This document shows positions 7,032 to 15,127 of a stretch of 38,569 nt of DNA, one piece after another (position 1 is the stretch's first letter; the number at the start of each line of letters is the position of its first letter). The position numbers and the translations under genes were made by a program. The notes below the pieces were generated by a model that saw only the letters and a program-made list of their open reading frames with translations, was not told the DNA's origin and searched no databases. This DNA comes from Pseudomonadota bacterium (GTDB lineage Bacteria; Myxococcota_A; UBA796; UBA9615): assembly GCA_024229515.1 (NCBI GenBank), contig JAAESI010000040.1, forward strand, positions 1-38,569, given 5' to 3'.

Positions 7032-8915
7032 ATGCCTCGCTTCCTCCCGCTGCTGAGCCTCGCGCTGCTCGCGGCTTGTTCGCCCCGCCCCACCGACAAC
7101 CCCGCTCCGGTGACGTTGGACTGCAACGTGGTCGGGTCCACGTGCCTGCTCCCGTGGCCTTCCAGCGTGTTCACCGAGGTGGACAACCGCACCGCCTCAG
7201 GGCTGAACGTCGTGCTGTCGGAGGCCGCCTCGTTCGCGGGCCTCAAGCCGGTCTTCGACTTCGAGGCGCCCGACGGCTTCTCGTCGATCGGTTCGATGGC
7301 CGCCTACATCCCCGACGGGGTGGACCCGGCGCTGATCCCGGTCGACTACGCCGCGTCCCTCCGGGAGGACGCCGCGATGCACGTCATCGACGCCGACGCG
7401 ACCTCCGAGGAGTACGGACGCCGCCTCCCCTTCCACGCCGACGTGGTCGACAGCGCCGACGGCGGAGCCCTGCTCACGCTGACCCCGTTGGAGGCGTTCA
7501 AGCCGTCGGGCCGCTACGCCGTGCTCATGACCACCGACGTCATCGCCCCCACCGAGGCGATAACCGGGTTGCTGGGCGAGGGGCCGGTTCCCGACGGGCT
7601 GGAGGAGCTGGCCGACTACTACGCCGACCTAGTGCGCCTCGCGAAGGTCGAGGTGGGCATCCATCCGCGCGACATCGGGCTGCTGTGGGACTTCCACATC
7701 CGCAGCGACGAAGAGACCACCGCGGACCTACGGTCGATGGCTGCGTTCGGGCAGCAGTGGATCGCGGACCACCCGACAACGCCGACGCTGTCGGAGCCCT
7801 ACCAACTGTACGACCGGACGGCGTTCGACCTGAGCTTCACGGTGCCCCTGTGGCGGGCCGACCGGTTCGATCCCCTGCACCGCGACGCCGACGGCGTGCC
7901 CGAGCCGGTGGGTGAGCTGGAGGTCCACGGCTACCTGATGCTCGCGGACAACGTCACCCCCGAGACCCACGCGACCCCCATCCTCTTCGGCCACGGCCTG
8001 GGTGTGACCGCCGAGCAGATGCAGCCGACGCTCGCGGGGCTCGACCTGGACGCCGGCCCGTACGCCATCGCCGCCTTCGACTTCGACCTGCACGGGGAGC
8101 GCGGCGAGGAGCTCGACGACATCATCGAGCTCACCGGCAACATGAACTTCGAGGGCTTCGCCGCGGCGATGCTCCAGTCGGCGATCGACACCCTCGTCGC
8201 CACCGACATGATGAAGACGATGCCGCCGCTGCCGCAGGTCGGCGACGTGGTCACCGACGGCCCGGTGCTGTACCTCGGGCAGTCGATGGGGAGCCTGGTG
8301 GGCGTGCTCGCGGCGGCGATCTCCACCGACCTGACCGGCGCGGTCTTCAACGTCGGCGGAGGCGGGCTGAGCAACGTGCTGCGCCACGGCGAGATCGTCG
8401 ACGTCATCGGCATGCGCGACGCCCTGGAGGTCCTCGTCGCCAACGGCCCGCCGGACGACTTCCCCGCCGACCTCGGCTACGACGTGCTGCTGGTGGTGGG
8501 CCAGCCGGGGCTGGACCGCGGCGACCCGATGATCTTCGCCCACCACGTGTTGAAGAACCGGCTCGTGGACGCCCCCGCCCCCGCCGTGCTGCTCCAGGAG
8601 AGCACCGGCGACGGCATCATCCCCAACATGATGACCGAGGCGATGGCCCGTCGGATGGAGCTGACCCTCATCGAGCCGATCCAGTTGGGCGCTCCCGGCC
8701 TCGAGCGGGCCTCCGCCCCCACCTGCGGATCCCCCGCCACCGGGTTGGCCCAGTTCACCGTCACCGACATCCCCTTCCAGGCGCACCTCGCGTTGGAGGA
8801 GGTCCCCGTGCAACGGCAGGTGATGACCTGGTTCGACTCGTTCGTCGACGCGGACCCCGACAACGACGGGAACATCGCGTTCACGAGCTTCGGCCAGGTC
8901 AGCGAGTGCCCCTGA
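7032..8915 (+). CDS. Alpha/beta-hydrolase lipoprotein (lipase/esterase type)
   Basis: The 627-residue product has a lipoprotein signal peptide with Cys16 (LAAC). The C-terminal half has an alpha/beta-hydrolase core: an oxyanion-side FGHGLG segment, nucleophile elbow GQSMG (Ser418), candidate acid Asp527 (STGDGIIP) and candidate base His585 (QAHL). The N-terminal half resembles the beta-rich accessory region of large bacterial surface lipases such as the VolA/Pla type, though I cannot prove that subfamily. The gene lies 16 nt after the monooxygenase and is probably in the TetR operon. Its stop is only 3 nt from the convergent yaaA stop. The substrate is unknown; a bulky ester or lipid is plausible. 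Confidence 0.75.
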   Translation: MPRFLPLLSLALLAACSPRPTDNPAPVTLDCNVVGSTCLLPWPSSVFTEVDNRTASGLNVVLSEAASFAGLKPVFDFEAPDGFSSIGSMAAYIPDGVDPALIPVDYAASLREDAAMHVIDADATSEEYGRRLPFHADVVDSADGGALLTLTPLEAFKPSGRYAVLMTTDVIAPTEAITGLLGEGPVPDGLEELADYYADLVRLAKVEVGIHPRDIGLLWDFHIRSDEETTADLRSMAAFGQQWIADHPTTPTLSEPYQLYDRTAFDLSFTVPLWRADRFDPLHRDADGVPEPVGELEVHGYLMLADNVTPETHATPILFGHGLGVTAEQMQPTLAGLDLDAGPYAIAAFDFDLHGERGEELDDIIELTGNMNFEGFAAAMLQSAIDTLVATDMMKTMPPLPQVGDVVTDGPVLYLGQSMGSLVGVLAAAISTDLTGAVFNVGGGGLSNVLRHGEIVDVIGMRDALEVLVANGPPDDFPADLGYDVLLVVGQPGLDRGDPMIFAHHVLKNRLVDAPAPAVLLQESTGDGIIPNMMTEAMARRMELTLIEPIQLGAPGLERASAPTCGSPATGLAQFTVTDIPFQAHLALEEVPVQRQVMTWFDSFVDADPDNDGNIAFTSFGQVSECP

Positions 8916-8918
8916 GGG

Positions 8919-9710
8919 TCAGCGGCCCACCGGCGGGGGCTGGGTGCGGCTGAAGACGTAGGTGGTCTCGTCGGACTCGTCCGCAACGAAGCGGTAGCCC
9001 AGCTCCGTGTCGAAGTCCTTGATGCCCTCGATCCGGTCGACCCGGTTCTGCACCACCCAGCGCGCCATCGCGCCGCGCGCGGTCTTGGCGAACATCATCA
9101 GCGTGCGCGCCTGGCCGTCCTTGACGTCCTTGAACACGGGGGTCACGACCGCCCGCTTCAGCCGGTCCTTCTGCACCGACTTGAAGTACTCGTTGCTGGC
9201 GCAGTGGAGGATGCGGGGGTCGTCGTGCCCCTCGGTCAGCTCGTTGATCCGGTCGGCGATCCGGGTGCCCCAGAAGGCGTACAGCGTCTTGCCGCGGGTG
9301 TTGCTCAGCTTCGTACCCATCTCCAGCCGGTAGGGCTGCATCAGGTCGAGCGGGCGGAGCAGGCCGTACAGCCCCGACAGGATGCCCACGTGGTCCTGGG
9401 CGTAGGCGAGGTCCTCGGCGCCCAGCTGCTTCACATCGAAGCCGACGTACGTCTGCCCCGCGAAGCTGAAGATCGCCTGGCGCGCGTTGGCCTCCGTGAA
9501 GGGCAGCTCGAAGTCCTGGAAGCGCTGGTGGTTCAGCTCGGCGAGCTTGTCGCTCAGCTTCATCAGCTTCTTGAGGCTGCGGGTCGACAGCGCGCGGGTG
9601 CGCTTGCTGAGGACGGCGATGTCCTTGTCGAAGTGGGGCTGGCTGTGGCCGACGTCGGGGACCAGTGGGCCCTCGGTCAGCATCTTGGCGGGCGACAAAA
9701 GGGTGAACAT
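8919..9710 (-). CDS. yaaA: Peroxide stress protein YaaA (DUF328/UPF0246)
   Basis: The 263-residue product is full length for the family (E. coli YaaA is 258). Recognisable blocks are the N-terminal LLSPAKML, AIFSFAGQTYVGFD, the GILSGLYGLLRPLDLMQPYRLEMG signature, LYAFWG, and CASNEYFKSV. YaaA binds DNA and limits intracellular iron and oxidative damage during peroxide stress. The start has no ribosome site. Instead TAGCGT ends 7 nt before ATG, overlapping the stop of the preceding lysyl-oxidase gene, so a leaderless transcript of its own is likely. Confidence 0.95.
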   Translation of the reverse strand: MFTLLSPAKMLTEGPLVPDVGHSQPHFDKDIAVLSKRTRALSTRSLKKLMKLSDKLAELNHQRFQDFELPFTEANARQAIFSFAGQTYVGFDVKQLGAEDLAYAQDHVGILSGLYGLLRPLDLMQPYRLEMGTKLSNTRGKTLYAFWGTRIADRINELTEGHDDPRILHCASNEYFKSVQKDRLKRAVVTPVFKDVKDGQARTLMMFAKTARGAMARWVVQNRVDRIEGIKDFDTELGYRFVADESDETTYVFSRTQPPPVGR

Positions 9711-9717
9711 GCGCCGA

Positions 9718-9723
9718 ACGCTA
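9718..9723 (-). promoter_or_regulatory. Leaderless -10 element of yaaA
   Basis: TAGCGT is followed by exactly 7 nt and the ATG at 9710. The TAG is also the stop codon of the upstream gene. Spacing places the transcription start at or next to the A of ATG. Confidence 0.4.
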
Positions 9724-11523
9724 CTCGACCAGGGTGACGGTGTCCCCTTCGACGGCGACCGTGATCGTGGCCGAGTTGTTGGAGAGGTCGAGCTCCGGAA
9801 TGTTGCCGTCGGGGTTCAGGGTCACCACGAGGTTGTAGGTGCCGTCGGGGGTGTCGGTGATGTCGACCCACTGGCAGGCGAGGCCCGCGCCGTAGATGTC
9901 CATGCAGCCGACGCCCACGCCCTGGTTGGAGCAGGTGTAGTAGCCGCAGCTGCTGCCGTACTCGTCGGCCAGCTCCTGGTCGTAGGTGCCCGAGTCCAGC
10001 AGGCAGAAGCCGTTCTTGTGGCCCGTGGCGGCGGGGCTGCCCGACAGCGGGTCCAGCAGGGCGTAGTCGGCGTAGTCCTCGTAGTGGTAGTGGCCGTGGC
10101 ACTCGTCCCAGTGGAAGTAGGGGCCGGGGGGCACGCCCAGGACCATGTCGGCGGTGCCGATGTTGCCGACCTGGGTGCCGAACCGGAGCACCTTGCGCAC
10201 GCCCGTGCCGTCCACGCAGCCCTCGGCCACGAGGCAGTTGTCATCGCCGACGTCGATGTAGTCGATGCTGATCGTCTCGCCCAGGTACTCGGCGCCGGGG
10301 ATGATGTCGGGGAGGTTGGGGCAGGACTCGGGATCGCTGGGCTTCAGCCCGGTGTTGCCGCCGACGCAGAGGCCGCACTCGTCCAGCTCCGCGGTGCCGC
10401 CGCAGTCGCCGTTGCAGTCGAGGGACTCGCCCGCGGCCAGACCGGTGGTGCCTCCGCTGCACTGACCGCAGCCGTCCAGCGCCGCGTAGCCGCCCCACAC
10501 GCCGGCGCAGTCCCGGTCGCAGACGCCGCCGGGGGCATGGAAGCTCTGCACGACGCCGCCCGCGGCGGGGTTGAGGTCGTCCCAGAAGGGAGCCAGCAGG
10601 GCCGGGTCGATGAGGTTGTTGGGCAGGGGCGAGTTGTCGTAGCCGGGCACGTCGCCCGCGCCGAAGGCGAGCAGCCCGTTGGAGCTCAGCTGCACGCTGT
10701 CGTAGCCCGCGCCGAAGAAGCCGAACTCGAACGGCAGGTCCACCGTGATGACCTCGTCGTCCGCGAGCTCGTGCGTGGTGCCGACGTGGAGCAGCGAGTT
10801 CCAGGCGTACAGGGGGGCGTCGATCGCGGTGACGTCGTAGGGGTCGTCGCCGCTGCCGGGCCAGTCCAGCAGCGTGTTGAGGTTGGACATAGGCCAGCCG
10901 TCGTTGATCGCCAGCGTCTGGCCGACCTCGCCCCCCTCGGCCTGGAGCCCGACGGTGGCGGAGGCGTCGAAGACCTCCTGGTCGGCGTAGCGGAGCAGGA
11001 TGGAGCCATCCAACTGCAGCTCGACCGACACGTTGAAGGGGTCGCCGTTGCCGCTGTAGTGGGGCACGCCGCCCCACTGGATGATGAACCGCTCCTGGTC
11101 GCCGGTGGGGCACTGGTCGCAGACGTCGGGGCGACCGTCGGCGTCCCAGTCGGCGGGCCAGGCGGGCTGCAGGTCGGTGGTGCCGCCGACGCAGTCGCTG
11201 CATCCGTCCACCCAGGCGGTGCCGAAGCAGACGCCGGCGCAGTCCTGGTTGGCGTTTCCGCCGGCGCAGACGCCGCACTCGTCGGTGTCGTTGGTGGCGC
11301 AGTCGGGCTCGACGTCGTCGCCGTTGGTGACGTAGCCGTCGACGCCCTCGCAGAGCGTGACGGGGAAGCCCGGATCGCCGAGGCCGTCGCCGTCCACGTC
11401 CACGTAGTAGACGTCGTCGCACTCCTCTTCGCCGGGCGTGGGATCGCCGCCGATGTTCCCTTCGCCCGGACAGGCGGTCAGGAGCGGAAGCAAAGCGAAG
11501 ACGAAGAGGGTGTTCCGGGGCAT
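9721..11523 (-). CDS. Lysyl-oxidase-like copper amine oxidase lipoprotein (copy 1)
   Basis: The 600-residue product has a lipoprotein signal (LTAC, Cys18). It then has Cys-rich 'DECGVCAGG...' repeats, a nidogen-like beta domain (about 125-320), and a second set of Cys repeats. The C-terminal domain (about 400-590) matches animal lysyl oxidase. The copper talon is CHGHYHYEDY (His476, His478, His480). The cofactor Lys503 sits in GHKNGFCLLD and Tyr544 in DIYGAGLACQWVDITD; these two would form the LTQ quinone. Family enzymes deaminate peptidyl lysine to allysine and so cross-link proteins. Both catalytic residues are retained, so activity on surface or matrix proteins is plausible. TACAGT 8 nt before ATG suggests leaderless transcription. 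Confidence 0.85.
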   Translation of the reverse strand: MPRNTLFVFALLPLLTACPGEGNIGGDPTPGEEECDDVYYVDVDGDGLGDPGFPVTLCEGVDGYVTNGDDVEPDCATNDTDECGVCAGGNANQDCAGVCFGTAWVDGCSDCVGGTTDLQPAWPADWDADGRPDVCDQCPTGDQERFIIQWGGVPHYSGNGDPFNVSVELQLDGSILLRYADQEVFDASATVGLQAEGGEVGQTLAINDGWPMSNLNTLLDWPGSGDDPYDVTAIDAPLYAWNSLLHVGTTHELADDEVITVDLPFEFGFFGAGYDSVQLSSNGLLAFGAGDVPGYDNSPLPNNLIDPALLAPFWDDLNPAAGGVVQSFHAPGGVCDRDCAGVWGGYAALDGCGQCSGGTTGLAAGESLDCNGDCGGTAELDECGLCVGGNTGLKPSDPESCPNLPDIIPGAEYLGETISIDYIDVGDDNCLVAEGCVDGTGVRKVLRFGTQVGNIGTADMVLGVPPGPYFHWDECHGHYHYEDYADYALLDPLSGSPAATGHKNGFCLLDSGTYDQELADEYGSSCGYYTCSNQGVGVGCMDIYGAGLACQWVDITDTPDGTYNLVVTLNPDGNIPELDLSNNSATITVAVEGDTVTLVE

Positions 11524-11531
11524 TGCGGCGG

Positions 11532-11537
11532 ACTGTA
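11532..11537 (-). promoter_or_regulatory. Leaderless -10 element of lysyl-oxidase copy 1
   Basis: TACAGT (5/6 match to TATAAT) is followed by 8 nt and the ATG at 11523, with no ribosome site between. It is consistent with transcription starting at the start codon. Confidence 0.45.
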
Positions 11538-11567
11538 CCACCGCGATGGGGACCGCAAACGGGGCGG

Positions 11568-13294
11568 CTACGGCCCGAGGACAGTGACCGCGTTGCCGTC
11601 GAGGATCACGGTCGCCGTGGCCGTGTTGTTGGTGGCGTCCATCTCGGCGATGTTCCCGTCGGGGTTGAGCGTGACGTTCACCTGGTAGGTGCCGTTGGAG
11701 ACGTCGGTGATGTCGATCCACTGGCAGGTCAGGAACGCGGTGTAGGTGTCCTGGCAGCCGACCCCGATGCCCTGGTTGCTGCAGTCGAACTCGGTGCAGT
11801 CGTTCCCCGCCTCCACGGCCATGTCGTAGTCGTAGTAGCCGGTGTCCATGAGGCACCAGCCGTTCTTGTGCCCAGCGGCCGCGGACAGGCCGGTGGAGGG
11901 GTCCAGGAGCGCGTAGTCGGCGTAGTCCTCGTAGTGGTAGTGGCCGTGGCAGGAGTCCCAGAAGAAGCCGGGACCGGGGGGCACGCCGAGCAGGTAGTCG
12001 GCGGTACCGATGTTGCCCACCATCGTGCTGAAGCGGAGCACCTTGCGGATGCCGGTTCTGTCGACGCAGCCCTCGGCGATGAGGCAGCTGTCGTCGGCGA
12101 TGTCCACGTAGTCGACGTACAGCGAGGTGGTGAGGGCGCCCTGGTCGGCGACGAAGTCCGGCAGCGCAGGGCAGTCGCCGGGATCGGACTCGCTCAGGCC
12201 GGTGGTGCCGCCCACGCACACGCCGCAGACATCCTCGAACGCGGTGCCGCCGCAGCCGTCGACCTGGGCGAGGTCGCCCCACGTGCCGGTGCAGTCGGCG
12301 GTGCAGTCGCCGGCGGGCCGGTGGTACGTGCGGATCGTGCCGCTCTGGGTCGGATCCAGGTCCTCCCAGAAGGGAGCCACGAGGCCGGGCGGGTTGCTGG
12401 TGGGGAGGTCGAGGTTGTTCCAGCCGGGGAAGAAGCCCGTGCCGAAGACGAGGGCGCCGTTGTCCGTGATCGAGACGTCGGCGAAGGGCTGGCCCATCAG
12501 CGGGAACAGGAACGACAGCTCGACGTCGGCCCGGTCCTCGTCGCCGATCGTGACCGCGGTGCCGAGCTGGGCGAGCGAGTTGTAGCCGTACGCGGGGGCG
12601 TCGATCGCTTCGACGTCGTACAGCCCCGCGGCGCCGGGCCAGGTGGCGCGGTACCCGTCGGCGGTCAGGATCGAGGCGTCGCTGGCGATGGTCTGGCCGA
12701 GCAGCCCGTCGGCGCGCTGGATGCCGACCGTCGGCGTCGCCACGAACGGGATCATGGTTCCGTAGCGGAAGACCACGTCGCCCATGGGGCTGAGCTCCGC
12801 CTGGAAGGTGTAGGGGCCGCCCGCGGTGTCGTCGAAGGCGGCGACGTCGCTCCACTCGACGATGAACCGGTCGGGTCCGTCGGCGGGGCACTGGTCGCAG
12901 ACGTCGGGGCGGCCGTCGCCGTCCCAGTCGTCGGTGGTGGGGGTCGGGGTCAGGCCCGTCGTGCCGCCCACGCAGAAGCCGCAGGCGTCAGCGTAGGCCG
13001 AGCCGCCGCAGACCCCGGGGCAGTCCGTGACCTAGTCGCAGCCGTCGTCGTCGTCGGTGGAAGCGTCGTCATCGTCCTCGACGGTGTCGTCGTCGTCCTG
13101 CTTGGAGGCGCGTCGTCGTCGTCGGTGGAAGCGTCGTCATCGTCCGAGCCGAACGGATCGTCGTCGTCACCGACCGGGTCGTCGTCGCCCGAGCCGTTCC
13201 ACTGGGCCTCAATGTCGTTGAAGCTCGACCCGCAGGCAGCCAGCAGCAACACCATCGCTGCGGCGAGCGCGGTCGAAGAGATCGCCTTGAACAT
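11568..13294 (-). pseudogene. Lysyl-oxidase-like lipoprotein (copy 2), frameshifted and interrupted
   Basis: The second copy has the same design as its neighbour: lipoprotein signal (LAAC, Cys21), poly-Asp linker, Cys-rich repeat, nidogen-like domain and C-terminal lysyl-oxidase domain. The domain keeps the copper talon CHGHYHYEDY, LTQ lysine in GHKNGWCLMD and tyrosine in CQDTYTAFLTCQW. The signal-peptide frame opens at ATG 13294 with GGGAGG six bases upstream. The reading frame then shifts in the Asp-repeat region (about 13044-13145), and a TAG at about 13032-13034 interrupts the downstream frame just before VTDCPGVCGG. The catalytic part (11568 to about 13030) is intact. Either it is a recent pseudogene, a phase-variable gene, or the assembly is wrong in a repeat. 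Confidence 0.75.
13044..13145. repeat. 68-bp-offset direct duplication in Asp-linker DNA
   Basis: Two identical 34-bp copies occur at 13044-13077 and 13112-13145, 68 bp apart. Each encodes DDDDASTDDDD on the minus strand, but in different frames, because 68 is not a multiple of three. The duplication can by itself explain the frameshift in the lysyl-oxidase gene. Confidence 0.8.
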
Positions 13295-13322
13295 CCGAAA
13301 CCTCCCAGCCCCAGGGAGAAAG

Positions 13323-13349
13323 ATGTTAACACTAGGTCAAGTATGTCAA
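13323..13349 (-). promoter_or_regulatory. Candidate promoter of lysyl-oxidase copy 2
   Basis: This is an AT-rich island in a GC-rich region. On the minus strand TTGACA (13349-13344) is a perfect -35, and TAACAT (13328-13323) is a weak -10 at a short 15-bp spacing. The near-palindrome AACAAATTGTT (13348-13358) lies beside it and could bind a regulator. Confidence 0.4.
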
Positions 13350-13356
13350 CAAATTG

Positions 13357-14028
13357 TTAATGACTCTGTATATCAACCAGCCCATCGAGCTGGTCGGCCA
13401 GCGCCTCGTCGCCCAGGAGCGCGCGCGCCCAGTCGTGGCGGCGGGCCTCGACGCGCACGCCCAGGCCGTCCGCGAGGCGGTTCATCCAGCTGAACAGGCA
13501 GACCACCTGGACGATGTCGTGGATGGCGGCGGCGTCGAAGCCGGCGTCCCGAAGGGGGGCGTGATCGGCCGACGTCGTACGGCCCGGCCAGAGCGTCAGG
13601 TCGGTGGCGAACGTCGCGAGGGCCCGGTCGGCGGGCTCCAGCGAGGCGAGGGCCTCGGCGATGGCGGGTCGGGCGCGGGTGCGGCCGTGGTCGATGAAGA
13701 GTTCGCCGGCGTGGCGGAGCGCGGGGACGAGGGCGCACACCACCCCCTCGTCCATGCCGTGAGCACGCAGCGCCGCCGCGTGGTGAACCATTCAGTAGAA
13801 GCAGTCGTTGAGCGCCGAGACCGACGTCGCGATCAGCTCCTCCCGTCGTCGCCCCAGGGTCGATCCGCCGAACGACACCGCCATGTTCGCCTGCATCACC
13901 GCCTGCAGCGCCTTGGGGGCCACGAGCATGCAGGAGACCACCTCGGGCAGGTTCCCGTCCGAGCTGATCCAGCGCTTGAGGCCGCGCATCAGCTTGTCGT
14001 CGGGCTCCGGCAGATCGATCCACACCAT
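13357..14028 (-). CDS. AhpD-like (CMD family) peroxidase-related selenoprotein
   Basis: The 223-residue product is read through an in-frame TGA at 13794-13792. The segment around it is ELIATSVSALNDCFY-U-MVHHAAALR, which matches the CxxC-x-x-HH active site of AhpD and 'peroxidase-related' carboxymuconolactone-decarboxylase-fold enzymes. Here the second cysteine is Sec79, and Cys76 and His82/His83 are kept. Homology continues on both sides of the TGA in the same frame, and a SECIS-like hairpin follows it. CxxU AhpD-like selenoproteins are an established class. The expected role is reduction of peroxides or a related thiol/selenol redox step. Start chosen at ATG 14028 (MVWIDLPEPDD): TAGGGT ends 8 nt upstream and the divergent Rieske gene starts at 14054. 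Standard annotation would split this gene into two ORFs. Confidence 0.85.
13764..13794 (-). promoter_or_regulatory. Bacterial SECIS-like element with UGA(Sec) codon
   Basis: The TGA (13794-13792) is followed after 9 nt by the hairpin CACGCGGC-GGC-GCTGCGTG (13782-13764): eight base pairs including one G-U, with a 3-nt loop starting GG. The loop begins 18 nt after the TGA. Distance, stem length and the G at the loop top fit the published description of bacterial SECIS elements bound by SelB. Confidence 0.7.
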
Positions 14029-14036
14029 CGGCGGGG

Positions 14037-14046
14037 ACCCTACAAT
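14037..14046. promoter_or_regulatory. Symmetric bidirectional -10 element
   Basis: Plus-strand TACAAT (14041-14046) lies 7 nt before the Rieske ATG. Minus-strand TAGGGT (14042-14037) lies 8 nt before the selenoprotein ATG. The two hexamers share the central TA, giving A-nnn-TA-nnn-T. Only 25 bp separate the two start codons, so both genes must start from this site or from inside each other. Confidence 0.6.
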
Positions 14047-14053
14047 GCGGCCG

Positions 14054-15127
14054 ATGACGGCGTCGCCCCCCAACGAACTGCGCAGCGCGCACGGCCATCG
14101 ATCCGTCGCTCACCTCAAGGACCACTGGTACGTGCTGTGCACCTCCAGCGAGCTCCGCACCCGCCCGCTGGCGCGCACGCTGATGGGCACGCCGCTGGTG
14201 CTCTTCCGCAACGCCAACGGCGAGCCCGGCGCTCTGCTGGACCGCTGCCCGCACCGCAACGTGCCCCTGTCGATGGGGTCGGTGGAGGGCGCCGAGTTGC
14301 AGTGCGGCTACCACGGCTGGCGGTTCGACACGGCCGGCACCTGCACCACCGTGCCGGGCCTGTGCGGCGACCCCGTCGACCGCGCCCGCAACGTGGCGTC
14401 CCACGCCTGCAAGGAGCAGGACGGCTGGGTCTGGGTCTGGGGCGAGCCGGACAGCGAGCCGACCCGCGAGCCCTACCACCCCAAGGCCGCGGGCCTGAAG
14501 GGCTACACCGAGGTGCGACGCACGGTCGACTTCGAGGCGACCCTGCACGCAACCATCGAGAACGCCCTGGACGTGCCCCACACCGCGTTCCTGCACAAGG
14601 GACTGTTCCGCGGCGGGCGCGAGCCGGTGGAGATCCGCGCGGTCGTCACCCGCGGCGCCGACGGCGCCCAGGTGCAGTACCTGGACGAGCCCCGCCCCCC
14701 CGGCCTCGCCGCCAAGCTGCTGTCTCCGTCCGGGGGTGTGGTCACGCACTACGACCGGTTCTGGATGCCCTCGATCAGCGAGGTCGAATACAACATCGGC
14801 ACCGAGAACCACCTCGTCACCACCGGCATCTGCACGCCCGTAGACGACTTCCACACCCGCATCTACGCCCACGTCGCCTTCAAGCTGCGCCTCCCCGGCT
14901 GGCTCGTGGCGCCTGTCCTCCAGCCGATCGTGATGAAGATCTTCAACCAGGACGCCTGGGTGCTCCGCGAGCAGACCGCGGCGTCCGAGCGCTGGGACGG
15001 CGAGGTCTACACCTCGACCGAGCTGGACCTCATGGGTCCCCAGGTCTGGCGCCTCATGCGACGAAGCCAGCAGGGCCGCCCCGCCGAGGACGACGACTGG
15101 TCCAAGGAAGTGCGCCTCCGGGTGTGA
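14054..15127 (+). CDS. Rieske non-heme iron oxygenase, alpha subunit type
   Basis: The 357-residue product has an N-terminal Rieske [2Fe-2S] domain with Cys65-x-His67 (CPHRN) and Cys84-x-x-His87 (CGYHGWRFD). The catalytic domain follows, with the mononuclear iron motif ENALDVPHTAFLH (Asp173, His176, His181). Such enzymes hydroxylate, demethylate or desaturate ring compounds using O2 and electrons from a reductase; no reductase is encoded nearby. ATG is chosen because the frame upstream overlaps the divergent selenoprotein gene and TACAAT sits 7 nt before it. Its stop overlaps the next GTG (GTGA), so the serine hydrolase is coupled to it. The substrate is unknown. Confidence 0.9.
   Translation: MTASPPNELRSAHGHRSVAHLKDHWYVLCTSSELRTRPLARTLMGTPLVLFRNANGEPGALLDRCPHRNVPLSMGSVEGAELQCGYHGWRFDTAGTCTTVPGLCGDPVDRARNVASHACKEQDGWVWVWGEPDSEPTREPYHPKAAGLKGYTEVRRTVDFEATLHATIENALDVPHTAFLHKGLFRGGREPVEIRAVVTRGADGAQVQYLDEPRPPGLAAKLLSPSGGVVTHYDRFWMPSISEVEYNIGTENHLVTTGICTPVDDFHTRIYAHVAFKLRLPGWLVAPVLQPIVMKIFNQDAWVLREQTAASERWDGEVYTSTELDLMGPQVWRLMRRSQQGRPAEDDDWSKEVRLRV

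Noticed and set aside
13032..13034. TAG in lysyl-oxidase copy 2 as a recoded codon (pyrrolysine)
   Set aside because: It coincides with a separate frameshift, lies in a linker rather than an active site, and no pyl genes are visible.
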